Shown one piece after another: positions 1-7,978 of a stretch of DNA of 34,645 bases (the stretch's first letter is position 1; the number at the start of each line of letters is the position of its first letter). Below the pieces are notes generated by a model that saw nothing but the letters and a program-made list of their open reading frames with translations, was not told the DNA's origin and ran no database searches. The stretch comes from Myxococcales bacterium (lineage in GTDB: Bacteria; Myxococcota_A; Polyangia; Polyangiales; Polyangiaceae): positions 1-34,645 of the forward strand of contig JAAFHV010000077.1 of NCBI GenBank assembly GCA_013297655.1, read 5' to 3'. The position numbers and the translations under genes are program-made.

Positions 1-40
1 AAGCGGGCGTAACGACCCTCGGGCGACGGGAAAAATAAGC

Positions 41-1231
41 TCAAATCATGCGCGCGAGGGCCGCCGCTCTCGCGCTCGCGAGCAGCTCCACGTCGTCGGC
101 GTGCACACCCGACTCGGTCTCGGCGATGGCGCGTGGGTCGTCCCCGTTCACGATGCGCTCTCGCGCCTCCGCGCGCCCGGTGAGCAGATCGAACGCGGGG
201 ATCGTGTCGACGAACTCGTACTTCTCGGTGCGGAAACGAAACTCTTCCCGGTGGGCGTGGTGCGCGAGCGCGACGAGGGCGAGGTAGGTCGCGTAGGGGC
301 GGAACGAAGCCGCGTCCGTCACGTGAATTTGTACGCCGCCGCACACCTTCTGCGCGTGCTTGTGGAACATGGGAAAGAACGTGACCGGGCGCGCGGTGAA
401 GCCGGGGAGGCCGGTGTCGGCGAGGCCCTTCGCGAGCTTCTCGCCGTCGACCCAGGGGGCCCCGGTGAGCTCGAAGGGCCGCGTGGTGCCGCGGCCATCG
501 GAGAGGTTCGTGCCTTCGAGCAAGCAGCCGCCGGGGTAGACGAGCGCCGTCTCGAACGTGGGCATGTTCGGCGACGTCATCACGAAGGGTCGATCCCACG
601 ACGACGCCAGGGCGCCGCGATCGAGCTCCTCGCAGCGAACGATGGTGAGCGCCTCTTTCGGGAGCCCCTCCACGTCGGCGCGGTGCGCGCAAATCTCTCC
701 GAGGGTGAGCGCGTGGCGAACGGGGAGCGGCTCGAGGCCGACGAACGAGCGAAACGCCGGATCGAGCGATCGGCCCTCCACCACCGTGTGCCCGAGCGGG
801 TTCGGCCGGTCGAGGACGAGGGTGGGAATGCCGAGGCGCGCCGCCGCACGCATCACGAGCACCGCCGTCCACACGAACGTGTAGTAGCGCGAGCCTACGT
901 CTTGGAGATCGACGACCACCTGGTCGACGCCCTCGAAATCGACGTCGCGCGGGGAGAGGTCCGCGAAGTGCTCGCCGTAGAGGCTGCGAATCGTGGTGCC
1001 GTGAAGATCTTTCGCGTCGGCGACGCCGATCATGTCCTGCGCCTCGCCGCCATAGCCGTGCTCCGGCCCGAACACGATCCGCGGGCGCTTGCCGAGCCGC
1101 GCGAGGAGCGCGCTCACGTGCTCGAGCCGCGACGTGACCGACGCCGGATGCGCGAGCAGCGCGAGCCTCCCGTCGTGGAGGCGCGAGGCGAGGGTGGGGT
1201 CGAGCGCGAGGCGATCCGTTCCGGTCTTCAC
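41..1231 (-). CDS. DUF1343 / NamZ-like exo-beta-N-acetylmuramidase
   Basis: A 396-residue protein matching the DUF1343 family, whose characterised member NamZ removes N-acetylmuramic acid from the non-reducing end of peptidoglycan fragments. Visible family hallmarks are the FGPEHG stretch (about residues 54-59), the DLQDVGSRYYTF motif (about 109-120), the DRPNPLG motif (about 141-147), and the SPNMPT and EGTNLSDGRGT motifs in the second half. The start is the first possible one, a GTG at 1231, because a TAG lies seven codons upstream in frame. There is no Shine-Dalgarno and no signal peptide, which is odd because many relatives are exported. The protein may act on imported muropeptides or be exported in another way. 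It is divergent from the response regulator at 1363. Family assignment is confident; substrate and location are inferred. Confidence 0.88.
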   Translation of the reverse strand: MKTGTDRLALDPTLASRLHDGRLALLAHPASVTSRLEHVSALLARLGKRPRIVFGPEHGYGGEAQDMIGVADAKDLHGTTIRSLYGEHFADLSPRDVDFEGVDQVVVDLQDVGSRYYTFVWTAVLVMRAAARLGIPTLVLDRPNPLGHTVVEGRSLDPAFRSFVGLEPLPVRHALTLGEICAHRADVEGLPKEALTIVRCEELDRGALASSWDRPFVMTSPNMPTFETALVYPGGCLLEGTNLSDGRGTTRPFELTGAPWVDGEKLAKGLADTGLPGFTARPVTFFPMFHKHAQKVCGGVQIHVTDAASFRPYATYLALVALAHHAHREEFRFRTEKYEFVDTIPAFDLLTGRAEARERIVNGDDPRAIAETESGVHADDVELLASARAAALARMI

Positions 1232-1263
1232 CCGCGAAACGTAAACCGACTATGCGCGCGGCA

Positions 1264-1299
1264 CGCAAGGAATTGCGCACGAAAAGCCGTAAAATTACG
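1264..1299. promoter_or_regulatory. Two inverted repeats in the divergent promoter region
   Basis: Between the divergent starts at 1231 and 1363 lie CGCAA-GGAA-TTGCG (1264-1277) and CGTAA-AA-TTACG (1288-1299). They share the pattern CGYAA-n-TTRCG and their centres are 23 bases apart, about two helical turns. The surroundings are unusually AT-rich for this window. They could be paired operator sites serving one or both genes. This is pattern recognition only; no regulator is identified and the two spacers differ (4 versus 2 bases). Confidence 0.35.
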
Positions 1300-1362
1300 A
1301 AATAAACCCGCCGATGTTCGGTTCTATGAAAACTTTTCCAGCCCTAGGATAGGGTGAATTTG

Positions 1363-2724
1363 ATGCGCCGCGTTCTGGTCGTCGACGACGAAGAAAACAT
1401 TCGGCTCGTGCTGCGGACGCTGCTCCGCAAGCACGGTTACGAGGTCGAGGTCGCGGACAACGGCGAGAGCGCGCTCGCGCTGGTCGAGTCGTTCGGGCCG
1501 GACGTCATCTTGACCGACGTGCGGATGCCGAAGATGGGCGGGATGGATCTCCTCGCCACCCTCCGCGCCAAGCAGAGCTCTGCCACCGTGATCGTGATGA
1601 GCGCCTACGGCAACGTGGACCTCGCGCTCGAGGCGATGAAGGCGGGCGCCTACGACTACGTGGGCAAGCCCTTCAAGCCGGACGAGATCGTGCTCGCGCT
1701 GCGCAAGGCCGAGGAGCGAGAGTCGCTCCGTCGCGAGAACCGCTCTCTCCGCGAGCAGATCCGAAACGAACAAACGTTCGAGTCGATTTTGGCGAAGAGC
1801 CAAGAGATGCAGGACGTCTTCCGCACGATCTCCAAGATCTCGGAATACAAGACCACCGTGCTCGTCACCGGCGAGAGCGGCGTCGGCAAGGAGCTCGTCG
1901 CGCGGGCCCTCCATTCGCGATCGTCCCGTAAGAACCAGCCGTTCGTCGCGATCAACTGCGGTGCGATTCCCGAGAACCTCCTCGAGAGCGAGCTCTTCGG
2001 CCATCGTAAAGGCGCGTTCACCGACGCGAACAGCGATCGCCGCGGTCTGTTCGAGGAGGCCTCCGGCGGCACGCTCTTGCTCGACGAGATCGGAGAGCTT
2101 CCGACGTCGCTCCAGGTGAAGCTCCTTCGTGTGCTCCAAGAGGAGACGATCCGCCGCCTCGGCGACACGAAAGACGTGAAGGTCGACGTGCGCATCATCG
2201 CCGCGACGCACCGCGATTTGGCGGCGGAGGTGAAGGCGGCCCGCTTCCGGGAAGACCTTTATTACCGCATCAACGTGCTCGCGGTGCACATCCCACCCCT
2301 TCGCGCGCGGAAGGACGACGTGCACCTCCTCGTCGACCATTTCGTGACCCGAAACAACGCGCGCCTCGGCACGAACATTCGCGGCGTCTCGCCCGAGGCG
2401 AGGAAGTTCCTCATCGAGTATCCGTGGCCGGGCAACGTGCGCGAGCTCGAGAACACGATCGAGCGCGCGATGGTGCTCGCAGAGGGCGAAATCCTGGAAG
2501 CTTCCGATCTGCCGGAGCGCCTCCGCGACACCCTCGATCCGGTGCAAGCGCAGCTCGCGTCCGGCGAGCTCAGCATCAAGAAGACCAGCGCCGCGGTCGA
2601 GGAGATCCTCATTCGGCGCGCGCTGCAGAAGACCAAAGGCAACCGCACCCGCGCGGCCGAGGTCCTCGAGATCAGCCACCGCGCCTTGCTCTACAAAATC
2701 AAGGACTACAAGATCAACGACTGA
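1363..2724 (+). CDS. NtrC-family sigma-54-dependent response regulator
   Basis: A 453-residue activator with the classic order receiver, AAA+ and Fis-type helix-turn-helix. The receiver (1-120) has the acidic pair D8-D9, phospho-acceptor D52 in LTDVRMP, and K102. The AAA+ domain has Walker A GESGVGKE (170-177), the sigma-54 contact loop as GAFTDA (217-222; the common form is GAFTGA), Walker B GGTLLLDE (235-242), an arginine-finger region FREDLYYR and the WPGNVREL motif. The C-terminal helix-turn-helix lies near residues 420-450. Start: ATG at 1363 is preferred, with AGGG 8 bases upstream; a GTG at 1354 would add three residues. No cognate kinase is adjacent, so it is an orphan here. It could drive the -24/-12 promoters found elsewhere in the window, but that is only a hypothesis. 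Confidence 0.95.
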   Translation: MRRVLVVDDEENIRLVLRTLLRKHGYEVEVADNGESALALVESFGPDVILTDVRMPKMGGMDLLATLRAKQSSATVIVMSAYGNVDLALEAMKAGAYDYVGKPFKPDEIVLALRKAEERESLRRENRSLREQIRNEQTFESILAKSQEMQDVFRTISKISEYKTTVLVTGESGVGKELVARALHSRSSRKNQPFVAINCGAIPENLLESELFGHRKGAFTDANSDRRGLFEEASGGTLLLDEIGELPTSLQVKLLRVLQEETIRRLGDTKDVKVDVRIIAATHRDLAAEVKAARFREDLYYRINVLAVHIPPLRARKDDVHLLVDHFVTRNNARLGTNIRGVSPEARKFLIEYPWPGNVRELENTIERAMVLAEGEILEASDLPERLRDTLDPVQAQLASGELSIKKTSAAVEEILIRRALQKTKGNRTRAAEVLEISHRALLYKIKDYKIND

Positions 2725-2739
2725 CGCGTGGAGCCGCGT

Positions 2740-3318
2740 TTAGCGCGCGGCGAGCTTGGCGCGCACGACGTGGTAACCCGTGCGTGGATCTCCTCGCCCC
2801 GCGCCGACGAGCGCGACGAAGGGCACGAGCAGCAGCAGCGCGACGACGATGGCGAGCTTCGTCGCGAGCCCGCGCTTCGCCGGAGGTGCGAGCGTTGGCT
2901 GCGGCTCGGGCTGCGCCGGGAGCGCGGCGGAGGTGGCGACGTCGGCGAGCAGCCTGTCGACCTCGGTGCCGTCGGCCGCGCTCGACAGCGCGCGCCTCAC
3001 CTCGATGGTGGACGCCTTCTTCGTGTCGGCCTCGTGGACGGAGAAAGCCTCGCGCGGCGCGGCTCGCTTTCGCGCGCCGGACTTCTCGTCACGCGTGCCG
3101 CTTCGGGACTCGGCGAGCGCCGCCTCGAGCAGCGCGACCGGGACGGAGGTGGTGTCCGACTCGAGCGCCTTTCGGCTCGCTTCGGTCGCTCCGCTCGCTT
3201 CGGCGTCGCCCTTGTCGGCCGCACTTTCGGACTGCCACGGCGTGCTGGCGCGGACCCGGGTCGGGACCTCGTGCTCGGAGAAGCCCGACAGTGACGGAGA
3301 GGACGGCGTGCGAGCCAT
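2740..3318 (-). CDS. Hypothetical single-pass membrane protein with disordered cytoplasmic part
   Basis: A 192-residue protein I do not recognise. Residues 1-150 are rich in Ala, Ser, Glu, Arg and Pro and look disordered. A hydrophobic segment (about 155-178, LATKLAIVVALLLLVPF then ALVG) is followed by a short basic tail ending in KLAAR, consistent with a C-terminal membrane anchor. The ATG at 3318 is chosen because the further upstream extension (GTG at 3438) runs into the next gene. It follows the gene ending at 3398 by 79 bases on the same strand and may be the last member of that operon. It converges on the response regulator with only 15 bases between stop codons. Composition and reading frame support a real gene, but function is unknown. 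Confidence 0.6.
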   Translation of the reverse strand: MARTPSSPSLSGFSEHEVPTRVRASTPWQSESAADKGDAEASGATEASRKALESDTTSVPVALLEAALAESRSGTRDEKSGARKRAAPREAFSVHEADTKKASTIEVRRALSSAADGTEVDRLLADVATSAALPAQPEPQPTLAPPAKRGLATKLAIVVALLLLVPFVALVGAGRGDPRTGYHVVRAKLAAR

Positions 3319-3397
3319 GCGTAAGTCTTGTCTGGATAGCGCGCGTGTAGCAAGCGTTCTCGCGCGCATCCTTTCGCCTACGCGGTGCGTGATTGGC

Positions 3398-4552
3398 TTA
3401 CTTGACCCCGTAATAATGGCCAGTGCCGCCGTGGTCACTCACCTTGTCACGGTCGTACCAAGCCTTCTTCGTGCGGTAGGTCGCGAAGAACCCGATGATC
3501 GCGCCGATGCCGGAGCACAGCCCGAGGATGACCGCGATGCCGTTCAGCGTAGGTCGATCGCCGAGATACGCCGCGTAGTCCGAGTCCCCGAGGTGCACGG
3601 TCGGCACCTTCTCGCCGGTGCGCTCCAACGTGCCGAGGTCGGCGTAGGCGGGGCTCGTGACCTCGCGCTCGAAGCTCACGCCCGACTCGGTGAAGACGCT
3701 GACGGCGTAGTGGGTGGTGGTCGAGTTTTTGTTGTGTGTCACCCAGGAGCGGTGATGCACCACCGTGGCGAGATCCCGTGTGCCGAAGAGCGCAGTCGCG
3801 AGGTATGGCGCGACAAAAATCGCCTGAAACGCGACAAAAACGAGCGCGCTCACGATTCCCCATTTTCGCAGGTGGGCGATGCGCTGGGTGTAGCGGTCCT
3901 TGATGCTCGCCGACGCGAGGTACATGCGTCCGTTCGCGGGTCGCTTCAGGACGAGCCCCATTCCGTCGCGATAGGCGCTCGCGGCGCGGGCATGAGGCTG
4001 CCGAACGAGGGTGCCGTACGCCGAGAAGGTCTCGCCGCGCTCCACGTCGCAGTAGCGCTTGCGGCCCATCGTGGGGCACCCCGCGAAGGTGGTCTCCATT
4101 TCGTCGATGACGAACGCGTCTTCTCCCGGCTCGACGAGCACGGTCTCGCCCTGATCGGTGACGAGGTAAAACGGTCGCGCCATCGTGCGTCGCGCCGCCT
4201 CCTCCCAGGTGTGCCAGCTATTGTTCTTCGCGGTGTGGTTCTTCGCGATTTGATCGATCTCGATCCGCACCGCGATCGCCTCGTTTTCGGTCGGCTCGAC
4301 GACGCCGCGGACCATCTTGTGGGGCCCCGGCTCGAGGTCGGACGGGCTCTCCGCCGCGCGTGTCTCCGAGACCGTGCGAAGGGTGAGGGCCCGCGCGCGA
4401 ACGAAAAGGAGCGCGACGAGCGCCCCGCCGCCGCAGAGCAGCACGAGCACCCCGAAGAAGAAGCTCGCCCCCGGCGAGAAATGGTTCGCCGCGACCAGGT
4501 CGATGTTGGCCGGATCGACCGCGGTTCGCGCTCCGAAATCGAACAGCATCAT
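3398..4552 (-). CDS. Membrane protein, GIDE-like N-terminal half and DUF3592-like C-terminal half
   Basis: A 384-residue membrane protein. Hydrophobic segments lie at about 29-50, 231-257 and 337-358. Residues 55-225 (RALTLRT..., PGPHKMVRGVV, PFYLVTDQGETVLVEP, CDVERGETFSAYGTLV) resemble the GIDE/MULAN-type domain found in bacterial membrane proteins annotated as E3-ligase-like. There is no RING finger, so no ligase activity is implied. The loop at 260-335 has the look of a DUF3592 domain. The start ATG at 4552 overlaps the stop of the preceding gene by four bases (ATGA), implying translational coupling. It is the third gene of a coupled run 5636-4914, 4917-4549, 4552-3398. The domain calls are by eye and moderately uncertain; function is unknown. 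Confidence 0.72.
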   Translation of the reverse strand: MMLFDFGARTAVDPANIDLVAANHFSPGASFFFGVLVLLCGGGALVALLFVRARALTLRTVSETRAAESPSDLEPGPHKMVRGVVEPTENEAIAVRIEIDQIAKNHTAKNNSWHTWEEAARRTMARPFYLVTDQGETVLVEPGEDAFVIDEMETTFAGCPTMGRKRYCDVERGETFSAYGTLVRQPHARAASAYRDGMGLVLKRPANGRMYLASASIKDRYTQRIAHLRKWGIVSALVFVAFQAIFVAPYLATALFGTRDLATVVHHRSWVTHNKNSTTTHYAVSVFTESGVSFEREVTSPAYADLGTLERTGEKVPTVHLGDSDYAAYLGDRPTLNGIAVILGLCSGIGAIIGFFATYRTKKAWYDRDKVSDHGGTGHYYGVK

Positions 4553-4917
4553 GACCTCGACAGCTCGAAGATCCGCGTTCGATCGAGGAGCGCCGTCTCC
4601 GCGATCGCCGCGAGCTCGGGGATGTAAAATACAATCATCGCGACGTCGGTCGGGGTGTCCTCGCCCTCGCGCGGCTCGCCGTCGGGGCAGGGGAGGTGGG
4701 TCGCCATCAAGCGCGCGCCGTGGTCGCGGCGGATTCGGAGGAGCTCGACCGCGACGAGGGACGACGACGGCGTGAGGGTCGCGACGTCGGAGAAGGTGCC
4801 TGGCGCGGAGGTGAGCAGCTTCGCGAGGAGGCCCGTGTGCTGGGGCTCTTCGACCAGCTTCGAGGCGACGTCCGCGAGGCGCTCGTAGAGGGTGTCGTCG
4901 GTGAGTCGCCCGCTCAT
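4549..4917 (-). CDS. Hypothetical small protein in a coupled envelope operon
   Basis: A 122-residue soluble, acidic and largely helical protein with no family I recognise. It starts at ATG 4917, which overlaps the stop of the lipoprotein gene upstream by four bases, and its own stop overlaps the start of the membrane protein gene at 4552 by four bases. This tight ATGA coupling on both sides is the best evidence that it is real and made together with the flanking lipoprotein and membrane protein. No signal peptide or membrane segment is visible, so it should stay in the cytoplasm. A contact with the cytoplasmic face of the GIDE-like protein is conceivable, but inferred only from gene order. 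Confidence 0.7.
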   Translation of the reverse strand: MSGRLTDDTLYERLADVASKLVEEPQHTGLLAKLLTSAPGTFSDVATLTPSSSLVAVELLRIRRDHGARLMATHLPCPDGEPREGEDTPTDVAMIVFYIPELAAIAETALLDRTRIFELSRS

Positions 4918-5636
4918 GGGCAGTTCGGCAGCGCGTCTATGTAGATGTCGGCCGCGCAGGTCGCGAACCGCCGCGCGCAGGTGCCAGCGTCTGCGCCGGC
5001 GTCCGCGATCGCGGCACCGGTGCACTTCTGATCGATCGCGTTCACGAGGGGAGTCGCGAGCTCCCACGCGGCGATGTAGAGGTCGTCGACCGATTTGGGC
5101 CCCGCCGCCGGATCGTACACGGTGTGCGCCGCGGCGCAGGTGGCGACCCCCGGCTCGCACGTTTGGCAGTAGTCCGCGACGAGCTTCTGCTGCGCGGTGG
5201 AGAGCGCGAGCGTGTTGTACGTGGAGTAAATGCACGCGTTCTTGAGGGCGGGATCGCAGTTCGCGGCGACGAGGCATTTGGCGCGTGCGATCGCGCGTTG
5301 CTCGCTGTCGACCTTCTCTTGGCTGTCTTTGCACCAAGGCTCGAACTTGGCCGCGGTGCACGTCACGTCTTTCGGATCCACGTTGCAGGTCGTGAAGTAC
5401 GCGAGCTCCTGCGCGCACACTTTCGTGGGGTCGAACACCACGGCGCCGTCTGCGGCGGTGCTCGCGTCTTTTTTCACCGCGCTGTCGGTGGTGCTCGCGT
5501 CGCGGGTCGACGTCCCTGCCTCGTCGTCGATCGCGACGCTCCCGTTGCTCGTGCACGAGGCGACACCGGCGAGCACGACGACGCTGCTCCACACGGCGAA
5601 GAGACAAACGAACGAGCGCGAGCGGAACATGGTCAT
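4914..5636 (-). CDS. Cysteine-rich lipoprotein of unknown function
   Basis: A 240-residue predicted lipoprotein. The N-terminus has arginines, a hydrophobic stretch and a lipobox VASC with the modified cysteine near residue 28. A Ser/Thr/Asp/Ala-rich linker follows (about 30-65), then a domain with about a dozen cysteines, including CAQELAYFTTCNV and CQTCEPGVATC, and paired CTGAAIADAG / CARRFATCAAD near the C-terminus. Even cysteine numbers in a secreted domain suggest disulfides. Start: ATG at 5636 has GAGG six bases upstream; ATG 5630 is a close alternative, and the longer frame to 5705 would bury the signal peptide. It is first in the ATGA-coupled run with the 122-residue and GIDE-like proteins. 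Lipoprotein prediction is firm; function is unknown. Confidence 0.8.
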   Translation of the reverse strand: MTMFRSRSFVCLFAVWSSVVVLAGVASCTSNGSVAIDDEAGTSTRDASTTDSAVKKDASTAADGAVVFDPTKVCAQELAYFTTCNVDPKDVTCTAAKFEPWCKDSQEKVDSEQRAIARAKCLVAANCDPALKNACIYSTYNTLALSTAQQKLVADYCQTCEPGVATCAAAHTVYDPAAGPKSVDDLYIAAWELATPLVNAIDQKCTGAAIADAGADAGTCARRFATCAADIYIDALPNCP

Positions 5637-5788
5637 GCGAGGCCTCGAGACGGACGAAAAGGGAGAGGAAGAAAGAGGCAGAATGCCACAGCGCATCTTA
5701 GCCAACTTCGCGCGAAACCAAGGCCGTGCTTTCTCGTGACGCTACGCGCCTTTGACGAGGAGCACGCGGTGGGTGCAAGATTCGCCGC

Positions 5789-6289
5789 ATGTCGAGGTCG
5801 ATCGTTTCGGTTGCCGTGGTCGGGGTGTCTCTTCTGTTCGCGTGCGGGGAGCCCAAGCCCGCCGAAAGCGCGAGCGACGTGAAGCCAGACGAGAGCGCGA
5901 CGGACACGCCTCCGCCGCCGCCGAAGCCGAGCACGCCCGATCCCACGAAAAAGAGCTCCAACGAGTACGACAAGGAGAACACCGAGGTCGTCCTCAAGCG
6001 CGCCGGTCGCAGCGTGAAAGACTCGTGCGGCGAAGCCAAGGACGACAACGGCGTCGCGACCGGCCCATGGGGCAAGGTCACGATCCAAGTGATGCTCGGT
6101 CGCAACGGGCACTCGAAGGCCGTGACCTTGCCCGCCTCGCACGCAGAGAAGCCCGCGGGAAAGTGCATCGCGAACGCGTTCGCGAACCTCGCGTTTCCGC
6201 CGTGGGCGGGCCAAGACACGCAGATCGATTGGGAGGTGGAGCTCGTTCAGCCCGCGCCCCCTGCCGTCGCGCCGCCGAAGAAGAAGTAA
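5789..6289 (+). CDS. Lipoprotein with AgmX/TonB-like C-terminal domain
   Basis: A 166-residue lipoprotein with signal sequence and lipobox (LFAC, Cys 19), then a Pro/Asp/Ser-rich linker (20-65). The C-terminal domain (about 70-155) contains VKDSCGEA, KVTIQVMLGRNG and CIANAFANLAFPPW. This matches the AgmX/PglI-type, TonB_C-like domain common in Myxococcota: a beta strand set with a conserved Cys pair and a closing F-x-x-W/P segment. The C-terminus ends in a Pro/Lys tail. Relatives take part in gliding or energy-transduction machines, but here the gene stands alone, divergent from the lipoprotein gene starting at 5636. The domain assignment is by eye, so treat it as probable rather than certain. 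Confidence 0.75.
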   Translation: MSRSIVSVAVVGVSLLFACGEPKPAESASDVKPDESATDTPPPPPKPSTPDPTKKSSNEYDKENTEVVLKRAGRSVKDSCGEAKDDNGVATGPWGKVTIQVMLGRNGHSKAVTLPASHAEKPAGKCIANAFANLAFPPWAGQDTQIDWEVELVQPAPPAVAPPKKK

Positions 6290-6402
6290 GACCCGCGAGG
6301 CGCACGATTCGGGTCGGTCTCCGCCGATGTGAGTCGTCGCCCCACGCTGCTGCTCGCCGGGCGCGAAGGCCTCGGTCCGCGCCCATCGACGGGCCGCTAA
6401 AT

Positions 6403-7923
6403 TCAGCGCCGGTTCGCGGCGGCGGCGAGGAGCTCCGTGGTGCCCTCCGAGATGCTGCGCTGCTTCGGGGGGGCGCTCGCGTCGAAAGAGGCGTCCGCGT
6501 CGCCCATCGCGACGGCGGCGTAGAACGCGGGCGAGCCGTAGAGCTCGAGGCCCCCCGCCATCGCGCCGTCGCAAGAGGCGTGCACACACGCGCCCGCGAG
6601 GAACCACACCTCGGCCCGCCCTTCGGCGCCTACGAGCACGAGCTTTCCTGTCTTTTTCCCCGCGACGAGGCCTTGTACGCGTTCGAGGAGAGACGGCTCA
6701 CGGAGCGACTGGGCGAGGAGCGTGATCGCCGACGGGTCGAACAGCGTGCCCGCCGCCTTGGTGAGGATTGTAAGGGCTTCTTGTGGAGTCAGCAGGCGAC
6801 CGTAAGGGTTCTCCGGATTCTTCACGAGGTCGGCGTAGGCGTCCGCGACCGCGAGGAGGCGCGCGCCCTCGGGGATCGCCGTGCCCGCCGCGCGGCTCGG
6901 GCCGCCGAGCCCGTCCCATCGTTCGTACATGTGGAGCATCGCGAGCTTCGTGGTCTCGCTGAGGCCCACCGCCTCGAGGAGCTGCCCGGGGACCATGGCC
7001 GCCCTGAGCACGATCGGCTTCACGTTCTCGAGCGTCGCCGAGAGCGCCGTGACGTGAATTTCCCCTGGTTTTCCGAGGTCGTGCGCGAGGCCGGCCGCGA
7101 AGAGGGCTTGGACCTCCTCGGTCCCGAGCCCCGCCGTCTCGGCCATGCGCGAGACCAGCTTGGCGACGATCGCGGAGTGCCCCCGGAGCTCACCGCGGTG
7201 GGCATCGAGGAGGCGCGCGGTGACCTCGAGGAGGGCGTGGACGCGGTTCCCCGTCGGCGTGGGTGGCGGTGGGCCAGCGGCAGCGCGCGGAGCCTCCGGG
7301 GCCTCGAGCTCGCGTCGTGGTTTGGCCGCCACCGTGAGCGCAGGCGTGGGGACGTCTTGGGCGCGCGCTCCGCCAGCGACGCCGGAGAGCTTGCCGCTCG
7401 GGAGGAGCACGTTCGCGTCGTACATCGCGGCGGCCGCCTTCGGACCGAGGCCCGAGAACGCGAAGGTTTCGCCCAAGTGGTGCTTTCGAATCGCCGCGCG
7501 CACGGAAGCTGGTCGCGCGACGAAGGCCTTCACCTCGCGCGCACCGGACAGTACGCGCACTTCCGAGAGCATGCTCGCGTCGTCCGGATCGGGCGTCACG
7601 ACGCTCAGCGTGCCCGACTGCGGATCGAACATCACCGGGAACACGCAGAGCAGCTCGGCCACCCGTCGCGGGATGGTCTGGAGGGTCGACTTCGCGATCT
7701 CGAGCTTCGCGAGCTTCTCGCTCGAGACGAAGTGAACGCGATACGCCTGTGAGAGGCCGGAGAGGAGCGCCGCTTCGTCGAGGATGTCGGCGTCGACGAG
7801 GGCGTCCTCGCTGCGGGTGGTGCCGTCCGAGACGAGCTCCACGATCTCGTCGTAGCGCTGCGCGGGGAGCGCACCGGCTCGCACGAGCACGTCCGCGCCC
7901 TTCATCGGCTGGGTTGCGGGCAT
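6403..7923 (-). CDS. MshEN / degenerate HD-GYP / DUF4388 signalling protein
   Basis: A 506-residue cytoplasmic protein with three parts. Residues 1-150 resemble the MshEN (GspE N-terminal) domain, some of which bind c-di-GMP. Residues 225-405 form an HD-GYP-like domain: H249 (GHS), H281-D282 in AHDLGK, and IPEGARLLAVADAYADL. The defining HHE...GYP motif has decayed: the twin histidines read MY (332-333) and GYP reads GGP (340-342), so phosphodiesterase activity is doubtful. Residues 415-480 match DUF4388 (PATAN-like), with KTGKLVLVG and AEVWFLAGACVHA. Start ATG at 7923 lies right after GAGGGG with no spacing; ATG 7905 is an alternative. It follows uridine kinase by 55 bases on the same strand. 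It may be a c-di-GMP-sensing or scaffolding protein rather than an enzyme. Confidence 0.85.
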   Translation of the reverse strand: MPATQPMKGADVLVRAGALPAQRYDEIVELVSDGTTRSEDALVDADILDEAALLSGLSQAYRVHFVSSEKLAKLEIAKSTLQTIPRRVAELLCVFPVMFDPQSGTLSVVTPDPDDASMLSEVRVLSGAREVKAFVARPASVRAAIRKHHLGETFAFSGLGPKAAAAMYDANVLLPSGKLSGVAGGARAQDVPTPALTVAAKPRRELEAPEAPRAAAGPPPPTPTGNRVHALLEVTARLLDAHRGELRGHSAIVAKLVSRMAETAGLGTEEVQALFAAGLAHDLGKPGEIHVTALSATLENVKPIVLRAAMVPGQLLEAVGLSETTKLAMLHMYERWDGLGGPSRAAGTAIPEGARLLAVADAYADLVKNPENPYGRLLTPQEALTILTKAAGTLFDPSAITLLAQSLREPSLLERVQGLVAGKKTGKLVLVGAEGRAEVWFLAGACVHASCDGAMAGGLELYGSPAFYAAVAMGDADASFDASAPPKQRSISEGTTELLAAAANRR

Positions 7924-7935
7924 CCCCTCATCTAT

Positions 7936-7949
7936 ATCCCATCTGGGAT
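7936..7949. promoter_or_regulatory. Palindrome next to a -10-like element upstream of the HD-GYP-like gene
   Basis: ATCCCA-TC-TGGGAT is a perfect inverted repeat 12 bases upstream of the start at 7923. Read on the minus strand it is followed directly by TATAGA, which resembles a -10 box. The arrangement would suit an operator inside a promoter. A transcription start there would leave a very short leader. Only the palindrome is certain. Confidence 0.3.
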
Positions 7950-7978
7950 GAAATTCGAGGACGTGCTCGCGCTCGAAA

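Noticed and set aside
1260-1276. GG-CAC ... TTGC resembling a -24/-12 promoter before the response regulator
   Set aside because: Thirteen bases separate GG and GC; ten are needed.
101-1357. Long plus-strand frames over the DUF1343 gene and similar long frames over other genes
   Set aside because: They are Arg/Ala-rich antisense shadows without domain features.
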